Of a stretch of 64,000 nt of DNA, positions 23,325 to 32,600 are shown piece after piece. The stretch comes from Actinomadura rudentiformis (GTDB taxonomy: Bacteria; Actinomycetota; Actinomycetes; Streptosporangiales; Streptosporangiaceae): positions 310,001 through 374,000 of the forward strand of contig NZ_WBMT01000007.1 in NCBI RefSeq assembly GCF_008923185.1. The letters are read 5' to 3'. Positions within the stretch are counted from its first letter, which is position 1, and each line of letters starts with the position of its first letter. Below the pieces are notes generated by a model that had not been told where the DNA came from, ran no database searches, and saw nothing but the letters and a program-made list of their open reading frames with translations. The position numbers and the translations under genes were made by a program.

Positions 23325-24704
23325 GTGGTAGCCGGTTTCCACAGCTTCTTCTGGAAGAACTGCGACCTGGACAAGGAGCTGAATCAGGCCGCCGCAGGTA
23401 TCGCGCTCGACCACTTCCAGTACTCCGGCGCGTTGACCCGCTTCGGCGGCGAGAGCGTGGTCGAACGGTATGGAGCGGAGGTGCGTTCTGTCGCACGCGC
23501 CCTTCTCCGGCAGCCGCCCATGCCGAACGGCGCCAACCACGCAAGCACCCTCAACGCGCTGATGAACATCGCCGAGCCGGAGGACGCCGGCCTGATAGCG
23601 GACGCACTGGTGGCCTCCACGAACGTCAACGTGCGCGACGCCGCGTGCACGGCGGCCGGCACCGCACTCGCCAGAAGCGACGTGCCAAGCCCTCGACTAC
23701 TAGCGACACTGGCCACGCTGGCGTTCGACGAGGCTCTCAACATGGAGGATCGGACCAAGGCTCTCTCCAGCGTGGCCGACGCGGACTGCCCCGAAGCGAT
23801 CCGCCTCTTGATCCAAGCGACCGAGTCTCCCGCACTGGAAATGCAGGTCACAGCCGCAGTGGGGCTCAGCGTGAATGGCCGTCTATCAGCGCACCGGGAG
23901 CTGCTCGAACGCCTCGTCGCGACCTGGCCCGAGGACGCTGGCTATCAGGCAACGATGCTCCGCGAAGAGCTCGCCGGTTTCCACAGCACTCATTGGCACG
24001 GCCAGGAGCTGGACGACCCTGAGCTGCGCCTGGCCCACCGGGAGTTGATGTTCCCGTCCAGCCTGGATGCCTACCGCCGCGCGTTCCGTGCCCTTCTCGA
24101 CAGCGACCACCCCATGGCCGTCGGCGTAGCCCTCGACCACCTGGAAAGCTACGAAGGCCTTCGGAAGGTCCTCGACGACGTCGAGGAGTACCTGCCCGAG
24201 GCCTTGGCCCGTGCCCGCGACCTGCTCCGGCGATCCACCTCGGTCTCCGCTCACCTGAGCGCTCTCAACCTCATCGGCGCCGACGGCGAAGCCCAGGACG
24301 CCGACCTGATCGCAGGCCTACTAGCCGAGACGCCATCCGAAGACGTCCGCCACAAAGCTCTCTGGGTCGCCGACGGCATCCTCCGCCGCCACCCGAATAC
24401 CCGACTCATCAACATCGTCAGCCGCCTAGCATCTGATCAACGCCACTCCGGAACGGCACTCCGCGTGCTCAGCGGAGCCCTCGGGCCTGAGGCGAACGCA
24501 GCCATCGTCCAAGCACTGCACAACGACGACTTCACCGTCCAATTGAATGCAGCCTGGCAACTGTCACACCCCGACCACATCGACGACCACCGCACCCTCC
24601 TCGCCGAAGTCATCGACTCCTGGCCACCAGATATGACCGGCCGCTCAGGTTTCCTCGCCAAGCAGATCCGCAAACGCCTACAGGAACCACGCCCAGTCAA
24701 CTGA
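23325..24704 (+). CDS. HEAT-repeat protein partnered with the RNA ligase
   Basis: A 459-residue, largely helical protein made of HEAT-like repeats of roughly 35-40 residues (for example SVARALLRQPPMP, DAGLIADALVASTNVNVRD, EAIRLLIQATESPALEMQV, ADLIAGLLAETPSEDVRHK). Only the N-terminal 50 residues (FHSFFWKNCDLDKELN) look different. It is likely a binding scaffold. The GTG start follows AAGGG and lies 10 bases after the RNA ligase stop, so joint function is likely. It overlaps the convergent Rpn-like cassette by 8 bases. Confidence 0.75.
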   Translation: MVAGFHSFFWKNCDLDKELNQAAAGIALDHFQYSGALTRFGGESVVERYGAEVRSVARALLRQPPMPNGANHASTLNALMNIAEPEDAGLIADALVASTNVNVRDAACTAAGTALARSDVPSPRLLATLATLAFDEALNMEDRTKALSSVADADCPEAIRLLIQATESPALEMQVTAAVGLSVNGRLSAHRELLERLVATWPEDAGYQATMLREELAGFHSTHWHGQELDDPELRLAHRELMFPSSLDAYRRAFRALLDSDHPMAVGVALDHLESYEGLRKVLDDVEEYLPEALARARDLLRRSTSVSAHLSALNLIGADGEAQDADLIAGLLAETPSEDVRHKALWVADGILRRHPNTRLINIVSRLASDQRHSGTALRVLSGALGPEANAAIVQALHNDDFTVQLNAAWQLSHPDHIDDHRTLLAEVIDSWPPDMTGRSGFLAKQIRKRLQEPRPVN

Positions 24705-24989
24705 AGAGCTCAGCGGTAGCGCGGACCCTGAGCGCCCGCTTGAGCCACTCCTGAAGCTGGTCGATGTCGCAACACGAGGTGATGCGCTCGCGCTCCGCAG
24801 CGCTCACCTCCAGGCCACGGGCTTTGAGAACGGTCAACCAGGCTCGTCGCTCACCTCCAGGCCACGGGCATCCAAGACGGCGAACAAACTCCGCCGCATG
24901 CCCTCCGCGAGCTGTTCTTTGCCGAACGGACTGCTGACGATCAAGGGCGAGCGCTTCAAGGTCTCCTCCGGAAGGTGTTTGACCGGCGT
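24697..24989 (-). pseudogene. chimeric C-terminal fragment of the Rpn-like gene (copy 3)
   Basis: Two half-cassettes are fused. From 24989 to 24834 the frame reads LPEETLKRSPLIVSSPFGKE, later VLDARGLEVS, then stops. A different frame from about 24852 to 24697 reads TVLKARGLEVSAAERERITS and ends TAELFS. A 22-base stretch (24801-24822 and 24848-24869) is duplicated at the junction and occurs again inside the intact gene (25377-25398). This is the footprint of recombination between repeats. Confidence 0.7.
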
Positions 24990-24998
24990 CGCGCCCAG

Positions 24999-25259
24999 TC
25001 AGCAGAAAAGGTCGGCGGTCTCGACGGTCGTTTTCGCCTGTTCGATCCACTTTCGAAGTTGATCGACGTCACGGCACGAGGTAATACGTTCGCGCTCCGC
25101 GGCACTCACCTGCAGGCCGCGGATGTCCAGCAGGGCCAAGAGGGCTTCCGCGGCCACCTCGCAGCCTTCCTCTATGCCACGGCCGTAGTGTTCCTTGGCG
25201 AACGGGGTGCTGACGATCCAGGGCGAGCGTTCCATGGTGTGCTCCACAGCGCATTGCAA
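24999..25259 (-). CDS. stand-alone Rpn-like C-terminal domain (copy 2)
   Basis: An open frame of up to 86 residues that repeats the last 80 or so residues of the upstream gene: RSPWIVSTPFAKEHYGRGIEEG, read here in two pieces, then VSAAERERITSC, DVDQLRKW and ETADLF. It starts 13 bases after the stop of the intact gene and has no disruption. It lacks the nuclease core. It may be a relic, or may be expressed as a small regulatory partner; a weak ribosome-binding site makes expression uncertain. Confidence 0.5.
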   Translation of the reverse strand: MQCAVEHTMERSPWIVSTPFAKEHYGRGIEEGCEVAAEALLALLDIRGLQVSAAERERITSCRDVDQLRKWIEQAKTTVETADLFC

Positions 25260-25272
25260 CCGTCGTGGCCGT

Positions 25273-26127
25273 TCAGGTGAAGACGTCGGCGGTGGCTTCG
25301 ACCGTGGCCGCCCGCCTCACCCACTCCTGAAGCTGCTCGACGTCAGAGCATGAAGTGATGCGCTCGCGCTCCGCGGCGCTCACCTCCAGGCCACGGGCAT
25401 TGAGAACGGTCAACAAGGCTCGTCGCTCGCCCTTCACCTCACCTTCCTCAACGCCACGGCCGTAGTGTTCCTTGGCGAACGGGGTGCTGACGATCCAGGG
25501 CGAGGACTTCATGATCTCCTCCAGGAGGCGTTTGACCTGCGGCGTAGCCATGTCGTGAGCGTGTTCGTAGTATCGCTCAGCGTGTTTATTGTTCTCCAGC
25601 CCTTTGGCGAACGCCTTGACGACCTTTTCGTCAGGGTCGTGCACCGCGATTCCCAGGGTGGCGAGCTCGGGATGTGCCGCCACCTCGCTGGGGTCGGTGA
25701 ACACTGGGATCTGTGCAGGGCCGAGGACGAGTGGGTGGCATACGTAGCCAGGCAGCTTGGTGTGGATCGGTTCCGCGTAGCGGGTGGCCACGCCCGCCTT
25801 GGGGCAGATCACCAGAAGGCTGACTGGGCGCTGCAGCTTCAACCAGAGAGCCGCCGCGTATCGAGGCAACTGATCCCGTTTGCGCGCATCCCAGACCTGC
25901 TGGAACTCAACGATGATCGCATGCATCGGGTCCTGCGGTGGGCCGAGCGCGACGACCTTGTCGGCCTGAAGGTCGGACGAGGGGCGGGTATTGAACGTTC
26001 GATCCATCAGACGCGCCGGGACACCGAGCGGTAGCTCAACACCTAGGAGGTCGGTGAGAATCTCGGCAGCGAAGGCGGGGCGGTCGTCAAACAACGTCCC
26101 CAGCCCATCATGTCGATTGGAGGGCAT
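25273..26127 (-). CDS. Rpn-like PD-(D/E)XK nuclease / putative recombination-promoting protein
   Basis: A 284-residue protein. The N-terminus (MPSNRHDGLGTLFDDRPAF) and the segment ending IIVEFQQ (an ExQ-type PD-(D/E)XK active-site strand) resemble Rpn proteins commonly annotated as recombination-promoting nuclease or putative transposase. The C-terminal tail (VSAAERERITSC, VEQLQEWVRRA) is of the kind found in that family. I chose MPSNRH by family habit; an ATG at 26145 is also in frame. The two copies of its C-terminal end downstream suggest repeated exchange of this region. DNA cleavage is family knowledge, not shown here. Confidence 0.6.
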   Translation of the reverse strand: MPSNRHDGLGTLFDDRPAFAAEILTDLLGVELPLGVPARLMDRTFNTRPSSDLQADKVVALGPPQDPMHAIIVEFQQVWDARKRDQLPRYAAALWLKLQRPVSLLVICPKAGVATRYAEPIHTKLPGYVCHPLVLGPAQIPVFTDPSEVAAHPELATLGIAVHDPDEKVVKAFAKGLENNKHAERYYEHAHDMATPQVKRLLEEIMKSSPWIVSTPFAKEHYGRGVEEGEVKGERRALLTVLNARGLEVSAAERERITSCSDVEQLQEWVRRAATVEATADVFT

Positions 26128-26167
26128 GTCGCGCAAAGTTAGCATGCGAATACATATAGTGGCGGAT

Positions 26168-26521
26168 TTATTGATCGGTCTGCGAAGCGACTAGCTCGAA
26201 CCACACGACTTTGCCTGCACCCTCGGCCAGGTGGACGCCGTGGTCGTGCGCGACCATGAGCAGGCCCCATCCGGACTCCCGGAGCTCGCCCACCGTGCGT
26301 GCGGTAGATCGCGGCTCGGATCGTGCACCTCCGCCAGCAGGCGTTCTCCGTCCCGGATGAGCGACAGCCCGAGCTCTGTCGCTGGACGTTTGCGGCCGAC
26401 GTGGACGACACCGTTGGTCACGAGTTCGGACGTCAGCAGCTCGGCGTTGTCCATCGCCGCCGCGTCCGCGTCGTACACGCCGGACTCCCTCTGGATGACT
26501 TCCGAGGCTTCCCAGCCTGAA
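26168..26521 (-). pseudogene. frameshifted anti-sigma-like histidine-kinase-type ATPase
   Basis: One frame encodes NAELLTSELVTNGVVHVG and DPSRDLPHAR; a second encodes ESGWGLLMVAHDHGVHLAEG and VVWFEL, which is the rest of the same HATPase_c_2 domain. They are out of register by one base near 26290-26298. The N-terminus also lacks a convincing start. With the XRE and DUF397 genes it would complete the usual WhiJ-like trio. A sequencing error at a GGTGGG run is the alternative to true decay. Confidence 0.7.
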
Positions 26522-26624
26522 CGCGAACGATTACGGTGTGTGCACGGATCATCACAAGACCAACAACCTTGAAGATCACCGCGCGCTCTTGAAGGTCGTT
26601 GAACTCCACCCCCGGGAGAAGCCA

Positions 26625-27419
26625 ATGACCGACCCGTACAGCCCGAAGGCCATCTGGGGACGCGAACTCCGCCACTACCGCGAAAGCGCCGGCTACACGC
26701 AGTCCCAGCTCGCCGCTCTGATCAACTTCGCCCCCTCGCTCATCAGCGGCATCGAGAACGGTCACGTCCCGGCCGTACCCGAGTTCGCCGAAGCCTGCGA
26801 CGAGGTCCTCAACACCGGCGGCGCGCTGACGCGCGGCCTCGATTACCGCAAGTCCAAAACGGAGCGCTACCCGCCCTGGTTCGGCGAGTGGCCCATCATC
26901 GAGACCAAGTCGACCATGCTGCGCAACTTCGAGCTTGCTGTGATACCCGGGCTCCTGCAAACCCCGGCGTACGCGAGCGCGTTGCTCAATGGAGATGAAG
27001 AAGCGGTGGCCGGACGCCTCGAACGCCAGCAGGTTCTCTCACGCGAAGAGCCGCCCCCACCGAAGCTGCGGTGTGTCGTCGATGAGGGCGCCTTGCACCG
27101 CCCTGTCGGAGACGCGAAAGTCATGCAGGAACAACTGCTCCACATCACCGAAAGGGCGGTGACATCCGCTCTCATCAGCGTCCAGGTGCTCCCATACGGC
27201 GTCCACACTGGACTCCCCGGATCTTTCTGGATCGCCTCTCTTCGAGGCGGTAAGGGGGAGGTAGCGTACGTGGAGACGGCCCTTCGCGGCCTGATCACCC
27301 GAACCTTCGAAGACCTCGAACACCTCACAGACGTCTGGGAATCCATCCGGACTGATTCCCTCCCAGAGCGTGACTCCCTTGATCTGATACGAAGGACGGC
27401 GGAAGAGAGATGGACCTGA
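26625..27419 (+). CDS. XRE-family regulator with DUF5753 domain (WhiJ-like)
   Basis: A 264-residue protein: XRE helix-turn-helix near residues 10-65 (LRHYRESAGYTQSQLAALIN, SLISGIENG) and a DUF5753 domain (FELAVIPGLLQTPAYA, LISVQVLPYGVHTGLPGSF, VAYVET). Such proteins regulate development or secondary metabolism in streptomycetes and usually act with a neighbouring DUF397 protein. ATG at 26625 follows GGGAGAAG. The stop lies within the start region of the DUF397 gene. Confidence 0.92.
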   Translation: MTDPYSPKAIWGRELRHYRESAGYTQSQLAALINFAPSLISGIENGHVPAVPEFAEACDEVLNTGGALTRGLDYRKSKTERYPPWFGEWPIIETKSTMLRNFELAVIPGLLQTPAYASALLNGDEEAVAGRLERQQVLSREEPPPPKLRCVVDEGALHRPVGDAKVMQEQLLHITERAVTSALISVQVLPYGVHTGLPGSFWIASLRGGKGEVAYVETALRGLITRTFEDLEHLTDVWESIRTDSLPERDSLDLIRRTAEERWT

Positions 27420-27598
27420 CCGACGCTATCTGGCGCAAGAGCAGCCGTAGCAGCTCGAACGGCGGCGCATGCGTCGAGGCGGCACCGTTGCCCGGGGTTG
27501 TTGCTGTGCGTGACTCGAAGGACCCCGATGGACCGGCGCTCGCGTTCAGCCATGATGCCTGGCGCGCGTTCACCGGTCGCCTGAAGAGCGACGGCTAG
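27410..27598 (+). CDS. DUF397 domain protein
   Basis: A 62-residue DUF397 protein (MDLTDAIWRKSSRSSSNGG, VAVRDSKDPDGPALAF, W near the end). It overlaps the XRE gene by 10 bases and is translationally coupled to it; the pair is the standard regulator/modulator unit. It overlaps the convergent immunity candidate by 4 bases. Confidence 0.9.
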   Translation: MDLTDAIWRKSSRSSSNGGACVEAAPLPGVVAVRDSKDPDGPALAFSHDAWRAFTGRLKSDG

Positions 27599-28092
27599 AT
27601 CAGGCCGAGTCGCTGAAGCGTCTCCTTGTCCCAGGGGAGGATCGACGTGTCGGTGAAGAGGGCCTGATAGACGCGGACTGTGCCCGGGTCGGCGTTGAAG
27701 AGGTTGAGGTTTACCGGCTGCTCCATCTCCTCTCGGGTCAGAAGCTTGAGACCCGCGCTGGAGAGCTTGTTGATGAGCCAGCGTTCCTCTTCGAGCAGAC
27801 CCGGGACCGTCGCGGTGAGGACGGTGTCCCATGACCTGCCGAGGCGGGCGAACGCCGCGTACGGGCCGACGAGGGAGATAGTGAGAACCCAGCGCCGGCC
27901 CTCGCGCTCCAGGCCGTACATGAAGCCGTGGTCGTCGTCCGGGTCGGTGTCGTCCTCGACCTGGAAGACCTGGCCGACCTCTTCCATGAGCGGCGCATAC
28001 GGGCGCGCTTCCAGACCCGACGCGATGAATCCGAAGTGCGGCTCCGAGAGGGAGCCGTAGGCGCTCTCGATGCGTCGCAGGATCTCATCCAC
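27595..28092 (-). CDS. candidate immunity protein of the type VII toxin cassette
   Basis: A 165-residue soluble protein, acidic in its middle (QVEDDTDPDDDHG), with alternating strands and helices (RWVLTISLVGPYAAFARLG). No family was recognised. It is the last gene of the minus-strand run WXG100, carrier, toxin, then this one, 17 bases after the toxin, exactly where the immunity gene of a polymorphic toxin is expected. The role is inferred from position only. Confidence 0.55.
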   Translation of the reverse strand: MDEILRRIESAYGSLSEPHFGFIASGLEARPYAPLMEEVGQVFQVEDDTDPDDDHGFMYGLEREGRRWVLTISLVGPYAAFARLGRSWDTVLTATVPGLLEEERWLINKLSSAGLKLLTREEMEQPVNLNLFNADPGTVRVYQALFTDTSILPWDKETLQRLGLI

Positions 28093-28109
28093 TGTGCGGT
28101 GTCCTCTTT

Positions 28110-28679
28110 CTACTTCGGATGCCCGTGGATCATGCCTTCGTTGTTCATGTGGACCTTGACCTTGTGCTGCGGTTGGCCCTGTGGACTGTAGCCCGTGACA
28201 TGGCCCGGCCCGTAGTCGTAAACGCGCACTTCAGGTCGCCTGGAGTCGGGAGTCCCCTTGTACCACGCCTCGAACGTGTGGGCGTTCGCGAAACTCTCGT
28301 CGCCGTTCCACGTCGAGGTGGGCTTGCCCTGTTTCCGCCGGTTGTCGTACTGCGGCGTGCCCTTGATGTGCCCCTTTTGCTGCTGATCGTTGATGCCCCT
28401 CGGGTGTTCGTGGGGCGCGCCCCGGGCTCCTGGAGGTGTCCTGGGCCGGGCGCCGCCTCCCGGGGCGCCCTTGCCCGGTTTGAACATGCCCATGCGCAGC
28501 GGCCTTGCGATCGGGCTACGCCCGCCCTTCTTTCCGCCGCCGCCTCCTCCGCCTCGGCGGCGCCTAGCGGCCTGCTGGGCCAGGGTGGTCGTGATGGGGA
28601 GGGTGTTATGAACGGCACCGGGCAGGAGAAGGGCGGCGGCCAGGAACGCGGCGGGAATTCGCCGTTTGAGGTCAGTCAT
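28110..28679 (-). CDS. predicted polymorphic toxin with separate signal-like N-terminus
   Basis: A 189-residue protein: an N-terminal hydrophobic stretch (AAFLAAALLLPGAV), an RRRR/Gly-rich patch, a Pro/Gly-rich linker, then a compact C-terminal domain (HIKGTPQYDNRRKQGKPTS, VRVYDYGPGHVTGYSPQG, ending MIHGHP). The GTPQY and HGHP motifs look like those of secreted toxin domains; conserved His residues suggest a nuclease but I cannot name the family. It overlaps the carrier gene by 8 bases and precedes the immunity candidate. Confidence 0.6.
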   Translation of the reverse strand: MTDLKRRIPAAFLAAALLLPGAVHNTLPITTTLAQQAARRRRGGGGGGGKKGGRSPIARPLRMGMFKPGKGAPGGGARPRTPPGARGAPHEHPRGINDQQQKGHIKGTPQYDNRRKQGKPTSTWNGDESFANAHTFEAWYKGTPDSRRPEVRVYDYGPGHVTGYSPQGQPQHKVKVHMNNEGMIHGHPK

Positions 28680-29166
28680 TGAGCAACGCCTCGATGGCCT
28701 GGTCGATCAGCAGGTCGATGACGGCGCCGGCGATCATCTTGAAGATCGGGATCTCGGCGAGGGAGGCGCCGAAGGTGACCGGGGCGGTGGCTATGGCCTG
28801 GGCTATCTGGATCGCCAGCATGATCAGCTGGACGATCACCTGGATCTTCAAAGCCAGCACGACGATCGCGGCCACCATCAGCCCGGCCGCGACCATCAGG
28901 CAGCCGTTCGCGGCGCCGGCGAGGTTCTGGGTCGCCGACTCCTCACCGGTCCATTCGGTGCGGAAGGCGTCGAAGTCCGTGCCCTTGTTGTCGGTCCAGA
29001 TCCGCTGCGCCACGGCATCGGCCTCGGCCACCCCCGACTGGAGCGTCGAGCCGAGCCCCATCCACGCGTTGCCGAGCTCGAACAGCTTGGTCTCGTCCGC
29101 CTCGGGCCAGGTGTAACCGAGCATCCCGAGAAGGCCGATCAGCTCGCCCGGCAGCTGCATCCCCAT
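28672..29166 (-). CDS. WXG-like N-terminus plus hydrophobic carrier protein
   Basis: A 164-residue protein. Residues 1-85 are helical and resemble the N-terminal trafficking part of large type VII substrates (YTWPEADETKLFELGNAW, FRTEWTGEE). Residues 90-145 are strongly hydrophobic (CLMVAAGLMVAAIVVLALKI and VIVQLIMLAIQIAQAI). In many actinobacteria this module is fused to a toxin; here the toxin is a separate reading frame overlapping its stop. The ATG overlaps the TGA of the WXG100 gene. Confidence 0.65.
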   Translation of the reverse strand: MGMQLPGELIGLLGMLGYTWPEADETKLFELGNAWMGLGSTLQSGVAEADAVAQRIWTDNKGTDFDAFRTEWTGEESATQNLAGAANGCLMVAAGLMVAAIVVLALKIQVIVQLIMLAIQIAQAIATAPVTFGASLAEIPIFKMIAGAVIDLLIDQAIEALLND

Positions 29167-29492
29167 CAGAGGAGCTCGTTGATCTTGTTGACGTACAGCT
29201 TGTTCGTGTCTTCCATCTGCACGTAGTTGTCGGCGACCACCCCGAGCGTCTCCGCATGGCCGGTGATCTCGTCGAGGTTCGTGGTGAAGCACTCCATGGC
29301 GCCCTCGAACACCGCCGCGTGCGCCGTGCCGATGATCATCCCGATGTCGTCCGCCCCCCAGCAGTCCCCGAGCCCGGTCACCTCGCCCTGGAACGACTGC
29401 ACGGCCTGCGACAACCGGTCGGCGACCGCGCGGAGTTCCGAGGCGGACGAACGCACATGGTCGGGCGAGACCTCAAAGCCGTTCCCTGTCAC
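29166..29492 (-). CDS. WXG100-family type VII secretion protein
   Basis: A 108-residue, two-helix protein with the WxG turn (CWGADDIG, about residues 43-50) between helices (SASELRAVADRLSQAVQSF and MECFTTNLDEITGHAETLG). Such proteins dimerise and escort toxins through ESX systems; no ESX core genes are in this window. GTG at 29492 was chosen because GGAGG lies 6 bases upstream; an ATG at 29522 has no site. It is the first gene of the cassette. Confidence 0.8.
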   Translation of the reverse strand: MTGNGFEVSPDHVRSSASELRAVADRLSQAVQSFQGEVTGLGDCWGADDIGMIIGTAHAAVFEGAMECFTTNLDEITGHAETLGVVADNYVQMEDTNKLYVNKINELL

Positions 29493-29611
29493 CGGCAACC
29501 TCCACGTCGAGTCGTGTGCCACGGGCGCCCACAGGCCTCAGACGCCGCCCGGACTCCCAAGGTTCAAACGAGAGCGGGGACTGTCGGACACGCGCTTTAC
29601 GGTGTGGGGGC

Positions 29612-32600
29612 ATGGACGAGGACACCTTGGTCATCCCGCTGGCGTGGCGGCGGCGGTTGCATCCACGGCGCGGCGGGACGCCGGTGGCGGTCACGCTTGA
29701 CGCCGGGGCCGGGGCGACGTTGCGGTCCAGGATCGAAGATCAGGCCGACGAGATCGAGGAGTTGCTCGGGAACGCGCAGAGCGACCCCGGGCTCGTGGCG
29801 GCGGCCCGGCGTTATCTGGCCGGGGAGGACGATCCGCTCGGGGCGGCGGTGGTCGGGCAGATCGTGTTCCGGCGGGCGGACTGGCGGGACGACCCGTACC
29901 CCTCGCTGGTGGACGCCTGGTGCGCGGAGCGCGGTGCCGCCTTCGCCGCGGCGGCGGTCACAGGTATCAGCAAGTCCGAGCCCACCTGGCGCTGGATCGA
30001 GATGGGGAAGGTCAGCGAGGCGTGGGTGCGCCTCAGGGACCCCGAAGAGGAGTACGGCCATTGGTGGTCGACGCGGAGCGCCATCCGCCGGATCAGAGCC
30101 GTTCTCGCCGTCGCGGATGACGCTGAATACGAACGAGCCGTCGCGCGCCTGGCGGAGTGCCGCGACAACTTCCTCCTGCGCATGGTCACCGCCTACATCG
30201 TCCCGACTCGGCAGGACTGGGTGAACGAGTCGCTGGCAGAGCTCGGTGTTCTCCGGCACATGTACGACTGGATGTTGTGGTGTTCCGTTGAGTCCGCTGA
30301 GCAACTGCCGCCGCTGGGGCCGCTCAGGGGGGCGGCCACGCAGCCCGACCTGCTGACCACGGCCGTCGAGGGCGTCGGCGCCGCCATGGCGCCGATGCTT
30401 GCCCATGCCTACGACACCGCCCACAGGGCCGACGGGAGAAAGCACTCCGTTGAGCTTCTCGCGATCCTCCCCAGCGACGAGGCCTTCCAGGCTCTGATCG
30501 ATCGCGCCGACAAAGACCGTGTGCGGCCGGCCCTGGTCGCAGCGATGAAACGATTCCCCAAGCGGGCGGCACGTCTACTTGCGGCCGCCGCAGCGGGACA
30601 GGGCAAGGCCGCCGCGATCGCCGCCGATCTGGTGGCCCCGGAGGCTGTTTCAACGGGAGTCCCTGAGGCGTCGATGGCCGACCTCCCCAGGGTTCTCGCT
30701 GATCCACCCTGGAAGCGGGAGCGCCCCGCCCGCGAGCTGGTCGTGATCAAGGATCTGGCCGTGCCGCACTGCGATGCCGTCACATGGATGCCCGAGGAAC
30801 GCGAGGCGTGGTCGTCGTCGGACACCCCCGCGGAGTACTGGGCCGGACAGATCGCCGAATTCGAGGCGGGCAAGCTGTCGGACTGGGAGGCGACCATCCT
30901 GCTCGCCGACGGACCCGAGGCATCGGTACGGCCGCTGTTCAAAGGCTGGAAGCCACAGAACCTCCCCGCCGTGGAATGGCGCGCCAGGCAGCTGGGGGCC
31001 CGTTACGAGCTGGATGCCGTGCCACTTCTGATCGACATCGCCGCCCGCAACCCCGGCGGCAACGGCGAGGCTCTGTTGCCGTTCCTGACCATGGAGATCG
31101 CCGCCCTGATGGCGGACTGGGCCCTCCGGCTGAAGTCCGCGCGGCACGTCGCGTTCAGCTGGTTCAAACGCCATCGGATCGCTGCCGCGATGGCGCTGAT
31201 GCCGGCCGCGCTCGGTCCGGCCGGGCGGCAACGGCAGGCCGCGGAGGCCGCTCTCCTCCACATCGCCGGCCGTGAAGGCGACGAGGCGATCGTGGAGGCC
31301 GCCCGCGTCCACGGTGAACGAGCCGCAGCCGCCATCGCGGACCTCATGACGACCGATCCCGTCCCGCTCCGCGTGCCGAAGGTCAGCGAGTGGGCCGATC
31401 CGGAGCGCCTCCCGCAGGTGCTGCTCAAGGGCCGTGACCGTGCCCTCCCTGCGGCGGCTGCGCGCCATCTGTTGACCATGCTGGCGCTGTCCGCGCCGGA
31501 CGCACCGTACGCGGGCATCACCGAGGTCCGTGCGGCCTGCGATCCGGGGTCGCTGGCGGCGTTCTCCTGGGCGATCTTCGAACGGTGGCAGCTGGACGGC
31601 GCCCCCGCCAAGGACGGCTGGGCCCTCGGGCAGCTCGGCCTGATCGGCGGGGACGAGGCCGCCCGGCGGCTCACCCCGTTGATCAAGGTGTGGCCCGGGC
31701 AGAGCCGCCACAAGAACGCTTCGGCCGGTCTCGACGTGCTCGCCGCGATCGGCTCCGACATCGCGCTGACGCACCTGCACGGCATCGCCCAGAAGCTGAA
31801 GTTCAAGGGCCTCAAGCGCCAGGCCCAGGAGAAGATCGACCAGATCGCCGCCGATCGCGGTCTCACTCAGGAGGAGCTCGCCGATCGCCTCGTGCCGGAT
31901 CTCGGCCTCGGCCCGGACGGCAGCCTCGTGCTGGACTACGGGCCGCGCCGCTTCACGGTGGGCTTCGACGAGCAGCTCAAGCCGTACGTTCGCGACGAGG
32001 GAGGCAAGCCTCGCCAGACGCTGCCCAAGCCCGGCGCGAAGGACGACCCCGAGCTGGCGCCCGCCGCGTACAAACGGTTCACGGCGCTCAAGAAGGACGT
32101 CCGCGCGGTCGCGACCAGCCAGATCCAGCGGCTGGAGACCGCCATGATCGAACGCAGGGAATGGTCCCTTCCGGACTTCCAGCGTCTCCTGGTGGCCCAT
32201 CCCCTCCTCCGCCACATCGCCCGCCGCCTGGTCTGGCTGGCCGGCGACGGCACCTCCTTCCGGGTCGCCGAGGACGGCACGTTCGCCGACTCCGCCGACG
32301 ACACCTGCACGCTTCCGTCCACCGCCTCGGTCCGCATCGCCCATCCCCTCGACCTGTCCGGTTCCCTGGCCACCTGGTCGGAGGTGTTCGCCGACTACGA
32401 GATCGCCCAGCCGTTCCCGCAGCTCGGCCGTCCCGTCCATGCCCTCACGCCCGCCGAACGCGAGACCGGCCGCCTTGAGCGCTTCGAGAACGTCCCTGTC
32501 CCGTTGGGGCGGCTCCTGGCGCTGGAACGGCGAGGTTGGGAGCACGAAATCCCAGCCGACGCGGGCATCGTCGGCAGCATGTCGCGCCACCTGCCCGGCG

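Noticed and set aside
24697..26127. Insertion sequence or transposon for the Rpn-like array
   Set aside because: No terminal inverted repeats or target-site duplication were seen around it, and the repeats are confined to the C-terminal coding part.
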